Assembly: GCA_007922305.1 (NCBI GenBank)
Contig: ML677374.1
Location: forward strand, 6,149,991-6,213,990
Reading direction: 5' to 3'
Length of the DNA stretch: 64,000 bases
Origin: Dermatemys mawii
Taxonomy: Eukaryota > Chordata > Testudines > Dermatemydidae
The position numbers and the translations under genes are program-made. Of this stretch, positions 32,544 through 44,000 are shown in pieces; the first letter of the stretch is position 1; every line of letters begins with the position of its first letter. The notes beneath the pieces were generated by a model. The model worked only from the letters and a program-made list of their open reading frames with translations. It did not search any database and had not been told where the DNA came from.

Positions 32544-33099
32544 TGTAAACAGTTCCCCTTACAGTTCCCTGGTGTCAGGGGATGGCGTGACAGACATTCC
32601 CTGCCTCGGTTTACAAGGTGTAATAGCCAGTCCAGAGGTCATAAGCTCAGTGCACAGTCTTTAACCAGTTAAATAATAACCAACTCAGAATCTCTCAGTC
32701 CACATCTTCAAACAAACATAAAAGACCAATACTTAGTTGCTGCATTTTAAGACCAGGACCTGACCTGCTTCTGGGTTAGCACTGGGGAGGTCCTGCACTA
32801 TCCCCGTCTCACCCACCACTACCCTCACAGGAAGCAGGCAAGACTTTAACTGGCCTGCTGGCTCCCCATTGGTCTGTCCCACTTTTGGTCTTTCTAGGCC
32901 TTTGGAGGACTAAATCTCACTGGGAGCATGCCCCAAATGAATTTTCTTGGAGCAGGGCAGGTCAGGGCACTCATGCCTCCAGCAGGGGGGATGAGACGGC
33001 CCTGTCACAGCCCCCTTTGGAAAGGTGTAAATATTAAGGAACAAATGGCTGCCTCTGGGGAAATCATTTTGACCCCAGTTCTGGAAAGCACGGGTATTT
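32544..33099. other. unassigned GC-richer segment
   Basis: It reads like a decayed retroelement or promoterless GC-rich DNA, but I found no terminal repeats or polypurine tract. Not assigned. Confidence 0.3.
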
Positions 33100-33260
33100 A
33101 TTTTTTTTAGATTTAAAGTGATTAAAAAGACACCTAGCCAAGGCTCGCGGCACCCTCACGCATTCATTAAGTATGCATGGCAATAAAATCCCAGCGGCGC
33201 TCAAATAATCATTTCAACAGCCAGCCTGACAACTAGAGAAACTCATTTTCACCTCTTCCT
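33100..33260. promoter_or_regulatory. candidate conserved non-coding element
   Basis: Contains agatttaaagtgattaaaaa, the octamer-like ttaagtatgcatggcaata, and gcggcgctcaaataatcatt. The mixture of TAAT, ATGCAT and CpG words in a repeat-free stretch is enhancer-like. Untested. Confidence 0.3.
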
Positions 33261-33284
33261 CCTTCTGGGACGTGCTTAACGTCA

Positions 33285-33370
33285 AGGGCCTGCTTTAGGC
33301 CCATTGATTTTGGGGGGATGTAAGCATGTGCTTAAATGCGGTCCTGATTAGGAAAGTTTCCCTGAACTGG
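33285..33370. repeat. dispersed repeat segment (gcttaa...aagcac group)
   Basis: taggcccattgattttgggg, gtaagcatgtgcttaaatgc and ggtcctgattaggaa; related words recur at 43583-43655. Confidence 0.4.
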
Positions 33371-33719
33371 GGTCTCTAAGAAGTAGGAATTAAAATATAT
33401 AGCTTTTGTTCTTGTTAGTAGCTAGCTGCACCAGCCCACGGTCCCTTCTTCCTTTCTAGAGCCATTTTCCATGCCCTGCAGGATTCAGTGGGGAATAACC
33501 TTCCTGCAGAATTTTTGAACTATCCTATACAGTTGTTTTCCTCCGATAGAAATAGCTATTTACAAAAAAGTTATACGAAAGTATATTTCTATGTTTAATT
33601 ATATATGTTTCAATAGTCATTTGTATAGAACCTTACTTAATTTCTAAACGGTTTCATGGCTATTGTGAATTTTTTCTATAAGGGAATATTAATTATATAT
33701 GCAACACATTACATTTGCA

Positions 33720-33900
33720 ACATCTCCATGAGACAGACAGGCAGTAGCATACATATTTTACAGAGGTAAAAACTGAAACACAACTGAGCTAAGTGATTTG
33801 CCTAAGGTCAGAGACCAAGTCAGTAGCAGAGTAGGAGCTGGCACTCCGGAGTCCTGACTCCCGGTAACCTACAGTCACTCTGCTATGCTTCCTGTTAAAT
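33720..33900 (-). repeat. MIR-type SINE copy
   Basis: catatttt acagaggtaaaa, ctaagtgatttgcctaaggt, cagtagcagagtaggagctg and gagtcctgactcccggtaac give the reverse-strand MIR order. Confidence 0.7.
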
Positions 33901-34783
33901 ACTTCCTGTTGTGTGGATCATGTATCACAAGATCAAGAGTTAATGTTTCGGTGTTAAACAAGGGTCCTTTTTGTCTGAAACCCTTCCTAGAGTCATACTT
34001 ACTGTCTCCTCCTTATTGGTTCAACACTGCAAGATGCTGAGCCCAGAGGAGCTAATTCAGCCAAACCCTTAAATTTACCTCACATCAAATGTGCGAGTAA
34101 TCCCAATGAAGTCACATGCTTCAGGCCCAGATCCTAGTGTACTCAGCTACGTGGAAAATCGAGCCCTAAATTCAGATTAATCCAATCAGTGATTTAAATG
34201 GGAGATTGATTGGGCATTAAGGATTGATCCTTTTCATTTCATGTACGTGTGTTTGTGTATATACATTTACTTTGAATATTTGGCCACTTAAAATATTCAA
34301 CTATTTTCCCTTTGTTACTCTTCACTTATGCATTTTAAACACCTTTCAAGTCAGCCCAGTCTCCCCTTTCATGAATCCTTATCTCTACCCTATGGGCATC
34401 TGTATCCTTGTCCTAATGTTCCACTGTACGAGCACTGACCTGTTCATAACCCTAATCATACAAAAGCAGATGATTTATTATTGAAGTAACGGAAAGAAGG
34501 CACAAAGCGTTAGGATAAAAGAGAAAAGATAAAGTGGTACTGGAAGTTTCATCTCTATTAGCTGAAGTGCATGGTGGTACCAAAATAATGCAGTTAGGGC
34601 TATGTAAATTGCCCTTCATTAAGGCCCTGCAACAAAAGCCATAAAAATGGGCCTTATTTAAGTCAGTGGTTGTCTTGTGTGAGCTCACTGCAGGATCAGG
34701 GCCTTAATAACTGCCACTGTATAGCTAGGAATTGGAGAATCATCCCAGAGAAATGTTCAAAGGTTTTGGTTCAATGTTACACT
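33901..34783. other. no feature recognised
   Basis: Unique sequence with short unrecognised frames at 34224-34484 and 34452-34688. Confidence 0.4.
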
Positions 34784-35056
34784 ATTGCCAAGCATCCAAA
34801 AAATCATGAGACACCCTTTAAAATCATATTTTTAAAAAAACAAACACATTTTAAGTTCTTTTTATCTGGCTTCTGGTTTTTGAGCCTTTAAGGTTCATGT
34901 CTGCGAGCTTTCCTCTGCAACCACAAGGGCTGAAAACTTATTTTTAAAAGAAAAAGCTGAAATTTTCATACATTCAGTGGACTCCAGAAGCTCAGGCTTT
35001 AAGAAAAAACACCAGCAATCACAAGGCTCCTGATAAATTGCAAGAGATGGCAACAC
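34784..35056 (-). mobile_element. DNA-transposon-like dispersed repeat (ttgccaagc...gatggcaac)
   Basis: Left end attgccaagcatccaaaaaa, right end attgcaagagatggcaacac; the ends contain short inverted ttgcca/tggcaa. Body words gagcctttaaggttcatgtc, tttcctctgcaaccacaagg, agctcaggctttaagaaaaa and tcacaaggctcctgataaat match a dispersed turtle repeat I remember. No duplication seen. Confidence 0.5.
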
Positions 35057-35099
35057 TAAGTTTTGCTCTGTGCAACAAAACCATGCACATATTGATAAT

Positions 35100-35300
35100 T
35101 CCCCCAATGAATAATACTTCTCTTAGAAAGATATCATTCACCTGAAATATGATCGTTATTTTCATGATATAAAAATAGTTGATGGATAATGAGGTTTGGA
35201 TTTGATGCTATTTGCCTAGCCTACCTTAAATTAGAATTAAATGAACACCACTTAGGATCTGCTATTGCATTATTTAAGCATCACAACTGGGAAAAGAAAA
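35100..35300. promoter_or_regulatory. candidate conserved non-coding element
   Basis: agaaagatatcattcacctg, tttcatgatataaaaatagt, tttagaattaaatgaacacc-type words in repeat-free AT-rich DNA. Untested. Confidence 0.22.
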
Positions 35301-36239
35301 AGAAAAATCCCCACCACTGGTCACTTCACATCGCTTTCCCTAGGGCTTACTTGATTTCCAGAAACAAAACTAGAGCAAATCATTTCCAACTGCTGGGCAA
35401 TAGCCACCCTAGATCTTTCAAGCTTTAGCCAGCTGGGGATAAAAGCAGACACATTACCTCCCTGTTGTCCCCTCCTTTGCACTAGTGCCCCTTTTCTTTT
35501 TGTAGTCCCACCCAGATCAGCTGTGTCACCGGAACCTGGTAACTCCTTGAGCGCCTTCTTTTCAGTCTTGCAGCCACAAGATCCTGCAAGATCTGCCAGC
35601 CTCAGCAAAGTTTAGCCAGATTAGTGTTTGAATGAGCTCTCCCAAGAACAGCTAGGCGCTCTAAATAAGGGTCCTGCCAAGTGTGGAGTCTGTATTATGC
35701 CACCATCACCACCCTGGCTTGGTAGTAGGGTTGCCGAAAGTGCTAAAACTGAGGTCCTGACCAGTTGTGATCATTAAAGATCCCATGACACTTTGTAAGA
35801 CTAAGGATGTTGTGTAATTACATTTGGGTTCCTAACGCTTCCTTGCAGTTCTAACTGGACAGAGTATGCATCTCAGCATATTCTCAAACACGGCCACCTT
35901 TGTGTGTTGGGTGAAGGGCTCTATATACATACCGTAAAGCCCTTGGAGTTGAAAGATGTAGGTTTTGGCAGGGAGAAGGTAAACACTCCCTGTGAATGAC
36001 CACAGCTGCCTGCCCTGATTGTCAAGGCACCAGGGCAGAACCAGCTGTGGCCAATTAAGTAATCTCCCTCACCAGTATGCCTGAGGAGAATGCTGTCAGA
36101 GGACGCTGGGTTGGCTGAGTGACAGGCAGGCATTAGGAACTAAACTCTCCTTGAACGAAGGAGGAAAGTATTAACTCCCTCTACCCCCCTCTTCTTTTTT
36201 ATCATTTCAAACATTGGCTGTGTGGAGTTGTCATTTTAG
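35301..36239. other. mostly unique; one dispersed repeat scrap
   Basis: 35745-35830 (tgatcattaaagatcccatg, acactttgtaagactaagga) resembles a dispersed turtle repeat with attaaagatcccatggcac. Otherwise nothing recognised. Confidence 0.4.
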
Positions 36240-36389
36240 GAAGGGCTGATAGGAGCCCTTTTGAACTTTGTGGGGCACCTCCTGGTTGCTAGGAGAGTGC
36301 TCTGAAAGCTGGGTACAGGAGTCACTGGGACTTCAAGGCCCTGGAGTATCTGTGTCTCATGTGATGATGGCTCACCTGACCCCTTGCAG
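36240..36389 (+). other. exon-like interval with good splice sites, non-coding
   Basis: Acceptor ttgtcattttag (ending 36239) and donor CAG|gtaagg (36390) enclose 150 nt. All three forward frames contain stops, so it could only be a non-coding exon or a pseudo-exon. Confidence 0.2.
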
Positions 36390-36547
36390 GTAAGGCATTC
36401 CTATGATTGTTTATACGTTGTAGCAGAGATGTGCATCCTCCTCATGGCTGATTTCCTCTGGGCTTATGGGTGGGGTAGTCATTGTTGCCTTCTAGCTGCA
36501 ATTACTCGTGGGCTCCAGCTCTGTGAGGGGATTTGCTGGAGGACTTG

Positions 36548-36611
36548 AAGCGTGACCCCTCCACTAGTCCTGCCATTTCAAGCGTGACCCCTCCACTAGT
36601 CCTGCCATTTC
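36548..36611. repeat. exact 32-bp tandem duplication
   Basis: Two identical copies at 36548-36579 and 36580-36611, each beginning aagcgtgacccctccactag. No mismatch, hence recent or an assembly artefact. Confidence 0.95.
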
Positions 36612-36721
36612 TCCTCCATTGATTACATGGGGATATGCAGGGATCCCCTATAGAGTTGGCTCCAGCCGAACTGCCCCTGTTCCCTGACGCTACTTGCAGG
36701 ATCCAGGCCAGGGTCGGGGAG

Positions 36722-37192
36722 TACAAAGTATTTCACTTAGGAAGGAAAAATCAAATGGCCAGCTCCAAGATGGGGAATAACTGGTAGCCGGTGTACTGCT
36801 TAAAGGGATTTAGGGGTTATAATGGATCACAAACCAAACATGAGTTAACAATGTGTTGCACTTGAAAAAAACACTAAATGTTATTCTGGGATGCATTAAC
36901 AGGCATGTCTTATGTAAGACACCAGGCTTGCTCTGCTTAGCACCCATGAGGCCCCAGCTGAGGTAGTGTTTCCAATTCTGAGCGCTACGCTTTAGGAAAG
37001 ATGTGGATAAATTGGAGAGGGTCCGGAATAGCGCAACAAAAATGATATAAGGTTTAGAAAACCTGACCTGTAAGGGGAGGATAAGGAGACTGGGCATGGT
37101 TAGATTTGAGAGGTTTACTTGGCCTTGCCTCAGTGCTGGGGATTGGACCAGATGATATCTTGAGGTCCCTTCCAGCTCTTCATTTCTGTGAA
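36722..37192 (+). mobile_element. CR1 LINE 3' fragment, about 470 bp
   Basis: Order: acttaggaaggaaaaatcaa, gatggggaataactggtagc, gcacccatgaggccccagct, aggtttagaaaacctgacct, gtaaggggaggataaggaga, ggggattggaccagatgata, tcttgaggtcccttccagct. This is the C-terminal coding region and 3' end of CR1. A 167-codon frame on the opposite strand overlaps it and is a shadow. Confidence 0.92.
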
Positions 37193-38559
37193 AAGAAACC
37201 TGGTGAGCTCCCAGATGGGGAAAGCACAATGTTGTTAAGAACATATTAATGTCTTCGCCTTTTGCCACCTGGAAGCTCCTTCTCTGGGATTCTGTCCTTT
37301 GTAACGGGTTCAATGGTATTTGTGCAATTGCTCAGGAGCAATCAATACATCTCTGGAGAATCAGGACACCTAGCATCCAGGAAATCTTGGTCTTGCATGT
37401 CATAGTGTGTGTCTGAAATGGCTTTGATGTCATACAGCCATGTGAGATGTCTCAATACAGCCCTACTGTACAAACCAACAAACAACAACGAGGTCAATCT
37501 CTTCTCCGTGTGGGCAGAAACTCATCTTATAGCATGTAACAAACTGCCTGGGCGGACAGAAGACCCGGGAGGCAGTTTAAACCTCTCCTCCTGTGGAGAT
37601 GTTGCAATTTAGTGAATCGTTGAGAAATAATATGGGGTTATCCCTCTGAACACATAATCAAACCAGAAAACTTACAGGCATCTCTCCTTAACATAACTGG
37701 GGACTAGGAGAGAGGAGCGACCTTGTGAAGCAAACCTGTTCCTTTAAAGGAGGCTCCCCTCCCCTGCTGATTGTGGTAGTGGGGGGTTTTCAAAAAGGGG
37801 AAGGGAAACTCTTACAGAACTGATTTAGTTAAAATTTACACTCCTCGATTTTGTGCCTCATTTTTTCCCCTTTCCAGTTTTGTAGCTGTGATGCAGTATT
37901 GATCCAAAGATCTATAGGATCATACCACAGCTCCAGGTGGGTGGCGGGGAATTGAGACTTGGCTTCATTTCCATCCTGAACGGTGCAGAAAATAATTCCT
38001 CTTTCCCGCTTTTATTGCTTTGAACACTGCATATCTCTCCTCGTGGGAGGATGGGCTGTGGTGGAAAGAAACGACCCTGTTTTCTGAGGCAGAGTAGAAC
38101 AGAACAATTCAGGAGGCATGTAGGGAGAAGGCAACTTGCTCACTGAAGTTTGTGTGGTGCTGCCGGGTTGAATATGTTAAAAGCATCTGCAAATTGTCCC
38201 CATTTGAACCCCAATCAGGGTGGATGCTGTGATCCATTACACCTCTCTTGGTCCCTATGATGCGAGTTCCTTATCTGACTGTGTGAACTTTCTGCACTAG
38301 TGTGAGCCCAATCCAGGTGGGCATATAGTGCCTCAGCTCTGTTCTAGGTATCCAGGCAAAGCTTTACACAACGTGGTAAAATGGCCACCCAAGGAAACAA
38401 TACATTGGGCTTGATACGCCCCTGTGTCACAAAGGATTTCACCTTATTGGCCAGAGTGGGAGGTTATTGGTGATGGAAGGTCAACAGGGGTCTGTGTGGA
38501 TGCATGAAGTACCTTGCAGGATTAAGGCCTGAGTTTTCACAGTATTGCCTGTATTTAAA
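37193..38559. other. no feature recognised
   Basis: Unique sequence with a few unrecognised short frames. Confidence 0.4.
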
Positions 38560-38960
38560 GGGCAGCCATTTATAAAAATTTCAGAAAGATGCAGATTTCA
38601 AATTTAGTTAGAAGTTAACACTTAGGATAATTGAAAGTGAAAAAAATAGTGAGATTATCTTTAATTTTCTCTATTTCCTATCCACTTTGTTTACTCTGTA
38701 TGTGAGAGAGCCCTTGGTAAGGCCAGTTTCACTTTTCTGCTGCATAGTCCAGCAAGGAAAAAACTGACCATTTGAAAACCTCCGTGGGAGAATCAGCAAG
38801 GTAGGAAAAAAAACAACCCAACCTTATCCTAGCAGAGGGATGTTTTTACAGGTATTATTCCTAAAAATTCAGGACAACTATTTTAAATGAGGGTCGATTA
38901 TAAAATGGATTTCTTTAAATAAAAAACATTCCAGTTGGCTGTGTCTCTTCAAAGAGATTA
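38560..38960. promoter_or_regulatory. candidate conserved non-coding element
   Basis: Repeat-free AT-rich block with gataattgaaagtgaaaaaa, gagattatctttaattttct and tttactctgtatgtgagaga. Untested. Confidence 0.22.
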
Positions 38961-39075
38961 TATTCTCCAAATTATTACCAAAGTGTCATTTTAAAAAAAA
39001 TTGCACATAGAGCAAAAGAGATTCCTTGACTTTTGTTTCATGTCTCAAGTTGCTTGGTTCTAGATTTTTAGACCA

Positions 39076-39265
39076 TCAGTACGGCTAGACTGGGTCAGAG
39101 TAATGGTCCATCCAGCCCAGTGACCTGTCTTTTCGAGTGGCCAGTGTCAGACCCTTCAGAGGGAATGAACAGAACAGGCAGGTTCGGCTGATCCATCCCT
39201 TGTGGTCCAGGCCCAGCTTCTGGCAGCTGGAAGTGTAGGCGCCTCTTTTTTTAAATCCTGGATGT
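39076..39265 (-). mobile_element. CR1 LINE 3' fragment
   Basis: ggctagactgggtcagagta, atggtccatccagcccagtg, acctgtcttttcgagtggcc, ttcagagggaatgaacagaa and ccagcttctggcagctggaa repeat the reverse-strand CR1 region also present at 24850-25056. Confidence 0.85.
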
Positions 39266-39329
39266 GGCTGCTGGGTTTTCTCCTACCCCTGAATCCCCTC
39301 TCCCTCCCCGACCCCAAATAAACAGCTCA

Positions 39330-39440
39330 ATGATTGTGAAGAGTAAATGAAATTATGGCCTATATTGGATTTTAAGCATGAACATAGTTCATTCAGTTTG
39401 CTGTATTAATTTAATAAATCAGAGAAGTATTTTTTTTCGG
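39330..39440. promoter_or_regulatory. short candidate conserved element
   Basis: gctcaatgattgtgaagagt, aaatgaaattatggcctata, tgctgtattaatttaataaa in unique sequence. Weak. Confidence 0.18.
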
Positions 39441-41329
39441 GCAGAGAGGGAAGTTGTCACCTGTTCATGAACTTGGAAACCTCAAATCACACTTGATATT
39501 ATATCCCACTCAAAGTTTTAAACCGGCTTCTCTCCTTTTAAAGTGGGAGGGATATGGGTGGAGAGAAATACCATAGTTTGCCAAGGAAATAGCACTTTCT
39601 TTTTCATCAGTCATAAAAGGAAAGAATCAAAAAGGTTTCAACAACTAGGACAGTATTACTGAGCTGACAAATATGGGTCATGAAAAAATACTGTTAGCAT
39701 AATAAGGTTAGCTGCTAGCATAAGGGATATAAGTCTTGAGAACTCCCTGCCGGTGCCGGTTTCTCAGCCTGTACTGTGAAGGAAACGAAGGATAAACTAC
39801 AGCGGGGCAGCGTAGTCCCTGGAACTAAGAACAACATATAAAGATCCATCTCACTGCACCAATTTGGCCAAATGGTTCTAGAAGCTGAGGTCTCCTCTTG
39901 GAAGAATGTGGCGTTTACTTCTCCGGCACAGAATCCGCACTTCAAGTCCTTGGTGTGATTTTTAGTCCTGGCATTTAACATGATGCCCATGTCTTTCTTC
40001 CATCTTCTAGTACCACTGCTGCCCACCAAGAACTTCCCATCCAATAGGGTTTCTGACTTGTCAAGTCTTTATTGGGCGATCCTCTTTTTAGCACTCAGAC
40101 TTAGGGCTATTTAAGCTTATAGAAATGTGTGTTTTGAAACACAGTGCAACTCTTGCTATAGGATTTGCATTCTGTCAATGACAAGTGGAGCAAATATTGA
40201 CAGTCCATCTCGAAGATGCCAATTACCGTTGCTCTTGTTCATTCAGGGTGAGATCCATCCCTGTGAATTTAGGGTAAATATTAAGCCTGCGTGCTACCTA
40301 AACCGAAGGGCTTAAGTAGTACATAGAACTTGTGCAGAAACTCTGCGTTCAGTTTTCACCATGAGGGTTACTGGAAGGATAAAGCCTGGAACTCAGAAAA
40401 CCATGGGAACTTTATCATGGTTTGTTTCCCAGTATTCTGATCTCATTGACTCTAACCCAGTGATTGAAACAGCTCATGAAAATCTTATGTACAAAGTATG
40501 TTCTTTTAACAGGTCTGTGCTCCTTGACAAATCATCTGTCAAACAATTTGGTAGACCCCTGGAAGACTTGTAATTGTGAGAAGCCCCCAACTCTAAAGCT
40601 TCCCAGGGACAATGCTTGGTGCTTCTGTCAAGTCATTCCTGCTATTTCAGTTGTTTTCACTCCACAGTTCAAGTGTGTGGATTCCACGCTGCTGGACTTG
40701 CATGTACAGCGGCTGTCTTTGAAAACAGCAGAGCTGTTCCTGCAGGTCCCCCTTGGGGTCTGCAGGTTCTTGCTGGGCATCTCCATTACCATGCATTGTC
40801 CCAGCCAGCAGGACCCTGCTGGAATGGCTTTGCATTCTTCAGTCATAGCCAACTGTATTCCTAGTCCTGTGGATGGTTTCTGCTGTGTTCTGAATCACTG
40901 GAAGCTCTAGGCAATTTAACAGAAGGAGAGGCATCCCTGTGCAAGCCATCCAGACAATGTGATCTCATGACAGTTAAAGGGGAAGACCAAAAACAAACAA
41001 ACAGAGTTCTCCAGCTTTGTTTGCTGTTCCATGGCTGAACTACCGCCAATGCCTGCTTTAACTAGACTTGTGGAAACTGAGGCCTTGGTTACACTGGGAA
41101 TTTCATCTGCCCATTTAGTTGCACCAGAGCAAACCCTGAGTGTGGCTAGGCAAAGCTGCTATCGGCTGTGAGTGTATCAGTGCATCTTAGCCATGCTTGA
41201 AACCTGGGTGAGCCAAACCTGCGCAAATCGTGGTTTAGAGCGGTTCTGCCTGTCTACAGTAGGGATGTACAATGAGGGCAGTAACTGGGCAAATCCCAGT
41301 GGAGAGAAGGCCTTGTGGATGTATTCTTC
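39441..41329. other. no gene recognised
   Basis: Frames of 60-148 codons overlap in several reading frames and both strands between 40361 and 41049; that pattern indicates local absence of stops, not a gene. No domain recognised. A single Harbinger-like end (ggccttggttacactgg) occurs at 41081. Confidence 0.4.
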
Positions 41330-41432
41330 TTTCTCTTACACTGGTTTTACACCTAAGTGTAACCATTGGTGTCAGCAGACTCCCGCTTTACACCAATGAG
41401 AGGAGAATCAAGGCCTTGATGTATCTGGAAGT
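41330..41432. repeat. imperfect palindromic repeat (ttacactggttttacac family)
   Basis: tctcttacactggttttaca, gtgtaaccattggtgtcagc, tttacaccaatgagaggaga and atcaaggcc; arms inverted around the centre. Confidence 0.5.
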
Positions 41433-42659
41433 TCAGGGCTGGGTGAATTTGTAATTGTCCATATAGACATCTATAAAACACACGAGATAACAAATGTTAA
41501 ACCTGCTAGCAAAAGAATTTCAGCCACCAGCTTTCTGATAGTGTATCGTTCCTAACCCTTGAATCTTTATAAGATGGTAGGAAAGTCCACATAAGAAAAG
41601 GTTAAATACTGAAATTCTTTACCCCCTGATCTGCTTGAATAAAACTTGCATGAAATGTTAATAGGAAGCTTGTAAGTTTGCTTTTATGGTATTATTTTGC
41701 TCAGGGATATCTCTCTGGTAGAAGAACCTCTTACCACAATAAGAATTTAGAGCATTCATATTAGCCTTTTTTTAGACCTTGTCTTCTGCCAAGATGATAC
41801 TGAGCTTTATTTTCAGTGTCCATTGGAAGAAAATTGTGTTTGTAATTAATCCTCCCCCAAATCTTCTTGCTTTGATTAGACTCTGTTAATAAGTTTGGTC
41901 TGAGAGGAAGAGAAAGCTAAGTCTTATAGGACTGAAAAAGAGTAAAAAGGGGGTGGGAGTGTATAGTGTGTCCTCCCCCCACTCCCATAGTTTGCCTTAA
42001 TATAGACACAGTAAGGACGGGTGCTCTATAAATATCTTATGGGAAATGGATAGAAGCCAGTCAGTCTAGAGCTTCCAAGTAATATTGCACGAGGTTTCAC
42101 TTCTCACCCCTGCAAGCCCCACCACGGGGTGTGCTTCATGAACCCCTTGGCAGGGTTCCAACAGCCCCCTTGTTCCAATCTCCCCAACCATTTTTACTTC
42201 AATTAAAAATTATAAGGAGCCAAACAGAGCTATTCTCTCCCTCAAGCTAGTAAACTTCTGGGAAATCTTCTGCAAGCCTAGCCCTTTAAAGGCTTCTAGG
42301 CAAAAAAGTGGATTCATCTGTCACTCATGTTCACAATCTGTGCAGGCAACTCATCCATGCCCCTACAGGTAGCTAGTTATCCCAACAGGAATTTCATATT
42401 CTAGTCTGAATCCTTGAACACAAATTGGTCCAACCCTATGGGTCTGCCTTGATTAGGGTCTGCTGACACAGATGTCCACAGCATGTGTTCCAAAAAAAGC
42501 TTCCTCAAATAACTGCTTGTTTCTCCAAAGGGAGCAAAGGTTGAGATGTTCCCTCCAGATCTTTTGCTAGGCTGAGCAAAGCATCTGGAAAGTTTAATCC
42601 CCTAACCTTTCCTTGGTAGGTTCAATTTAAAATATATAAAACTGAGCTTGTGGGCTCAT
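41433..42659. other. no feature recognised
   Basis: Unique sequence; the 42050-42560 part is less AT-rich and may be a decayed retroelement, but no ends were found. Confidence 0.35.
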
Positions 42660-42990
42660 TCCCATTCTTACCAGAATGTAGGTGCGTCATGTCTTTATTT
42701 TGAGAGGACTCTTGAAATCGAAGGTGGACCCTGCCTTTCTAAATGAGCCATATACTGACATTTTACTTGCCCTGTCGGTGGGTAAAGCCCAGGCTATCCC
42801 GATATATTTCTGCAAATGTCTAACATTGACATCTTTCACCAACTCCTGTTGTGGATTCCTTCGCCTGGCTGAACAAAATCCTCCTGTGATGTGGCCTCTG
42901 AGCGCCATTATAATTAAAAGAATTAAAATTCAATTTGATCTGTTGCCATTACACAATGCAAAGTTCAACGTGGCAGAAGGTTGACTCTAT
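42660..42990. promoter_or_regulatory. candidate conserved non-coding element
   Basis: Carries gcgccattataattaaaaga, attaaaattcaatttgatct and gccattacacaatgcaaagt. A 100-codon frame (42682-42984) covers it on the plus strand and a 73-codon frame on the minus strand; neither is recognised. Homeodomain-like words are consistent with an enhancer. Confidence 0.28.
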
Positions 42991-43099
42991 TGATTCTGTA
43001 TCCTGTATTCCAGGGAAATAAGTTACCTCGACACACACTTGGTATTGGCTGTGGAGGCACCAATGCACCCACTGACAAGATCCTTTCTCACAGAGACGT

Positions 43100-43582
43100 G
43101 CTGCCACCGTTTCCACCAGAAACCTTATTTTTCTGGGGTGTTTCAGGCGGCTGTGGAGTTAGCTCCGGGCTAATAGAAATATAAGCATTTTTCAACCTGG
43201 GGGGGAGGGGGGAATGGGACAGGGATCGTTTTTCAGTGGTGTAATGATCTTCAGGAGCCCAACTCTCAATGACTTTTAATAGGACTTGACATCCCTATCT
43301 GCTCTGTTTTTTGACACTTCCCTTCCAAGGCGTATATTTTTTTTCCTCTCCAGATTTGTTTGATAGTCTCAACGTGCTATTTTAAAAATCAGAGTGGCCC
43401 CCAAGAGAGTGCATTAGAAACCAACCAACCAAACCCATATCTTCAAATGACCTGCTAACTGGTGTAACCCAAGCAGACGACCCTCAGTTCAGCTACTCTC
43501 ATTGTACATCACTCTCTTGGTGACTTTTTTTTGTTTAGTACTGTCCATATTTTATAGTATAGCAGCTGTAGTCTACATATGT
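43100..43582. other. no feature recognised
   Basis: Unique sequence including a short G-rich tract near 43200-43212. Confidence 0.4.
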
Positions 43583-43655
43583 ACTTAAAGTTAAGCACAT
43601 GTTTAACTCACTAAGCATGTGTTCACGGACTGTCCTGAACTGGGCTGCTTTCTTC
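43583..43655. repeat. dispersed repeat segment (acttaaagttaagcacatg group)
   Basis: gtacttaaagttaagcacat, cactaagcatgtgttcacgg and ctgtcctgaactgggct; related to 33285-33370. Confidence 0.45.
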
Positions 43656-43779
43656 AACTGGGCCTATGGTTGGCAGCAAGTATTTGCAGCATCATGTCTT
43701 CAGTGATGGAGTATTGGGGCACACTTATCTTTCATCCTCAATAGTGTATTCAGTCCTTTTCGACCTATTTCTAACTCAT

Positions 43780-44000
43780 TTAAGAAAAATAATGGAGAGA
43801 GGGGGAAACGCCTGTATTTGTGGTGCTGACAGATGTATTGAACTGCCGGAGGAGACTTTGTTTTCATTTTTAGAGACTGATGCTCATCATATCATTACCT
43901 AATTAGCAAGTAGTATGACAAGCTGCTAATTAATCACATATCACATTTGTTTAATGTCTAAGAGAATTTTTAAAGACAAATATTGGCATGATAGTCCCTG
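43780..44000. promoter_or_regulatory. candidate conserved non-coding element
   Basis: tcattacctaattagcaagt, gctgctaattaatcacatat, tgtttaatgtctaagag: three homeodomain-type cores in about 90 bp of unique sequence. Untested. Confidence 0.3.

Noticed and set aside
32544..33099. Possible solo LTR
   Set aside because: No TG...CA ends, no target duplication and no polyadenylation layout could be identified.
36810..37313. 167-codon minus-strand frame
   Set aside because: It is antisense to a CR1 fragment (36722-37192) that reads in order on the plus strand.
40361..41049. Cluster of overlapping frames (148, 82, 74, 70, 62 codons) on both strands
   Set aside because: Several frames on both strands are open at once, typical of a local stop-poor stretch. 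None has a recognisable domain, and the plus-strand ones do not share a frame.
41077..41265. Possible Harbinger-like MITE (ggccttggttacactgg ... ctgtctacagtaggg)
   Set aside because: The right-hand motif is in the same orientation as the left rather than inverted, so it is not a terminal inverted repeat pair; only a lone end fragment is plausible.
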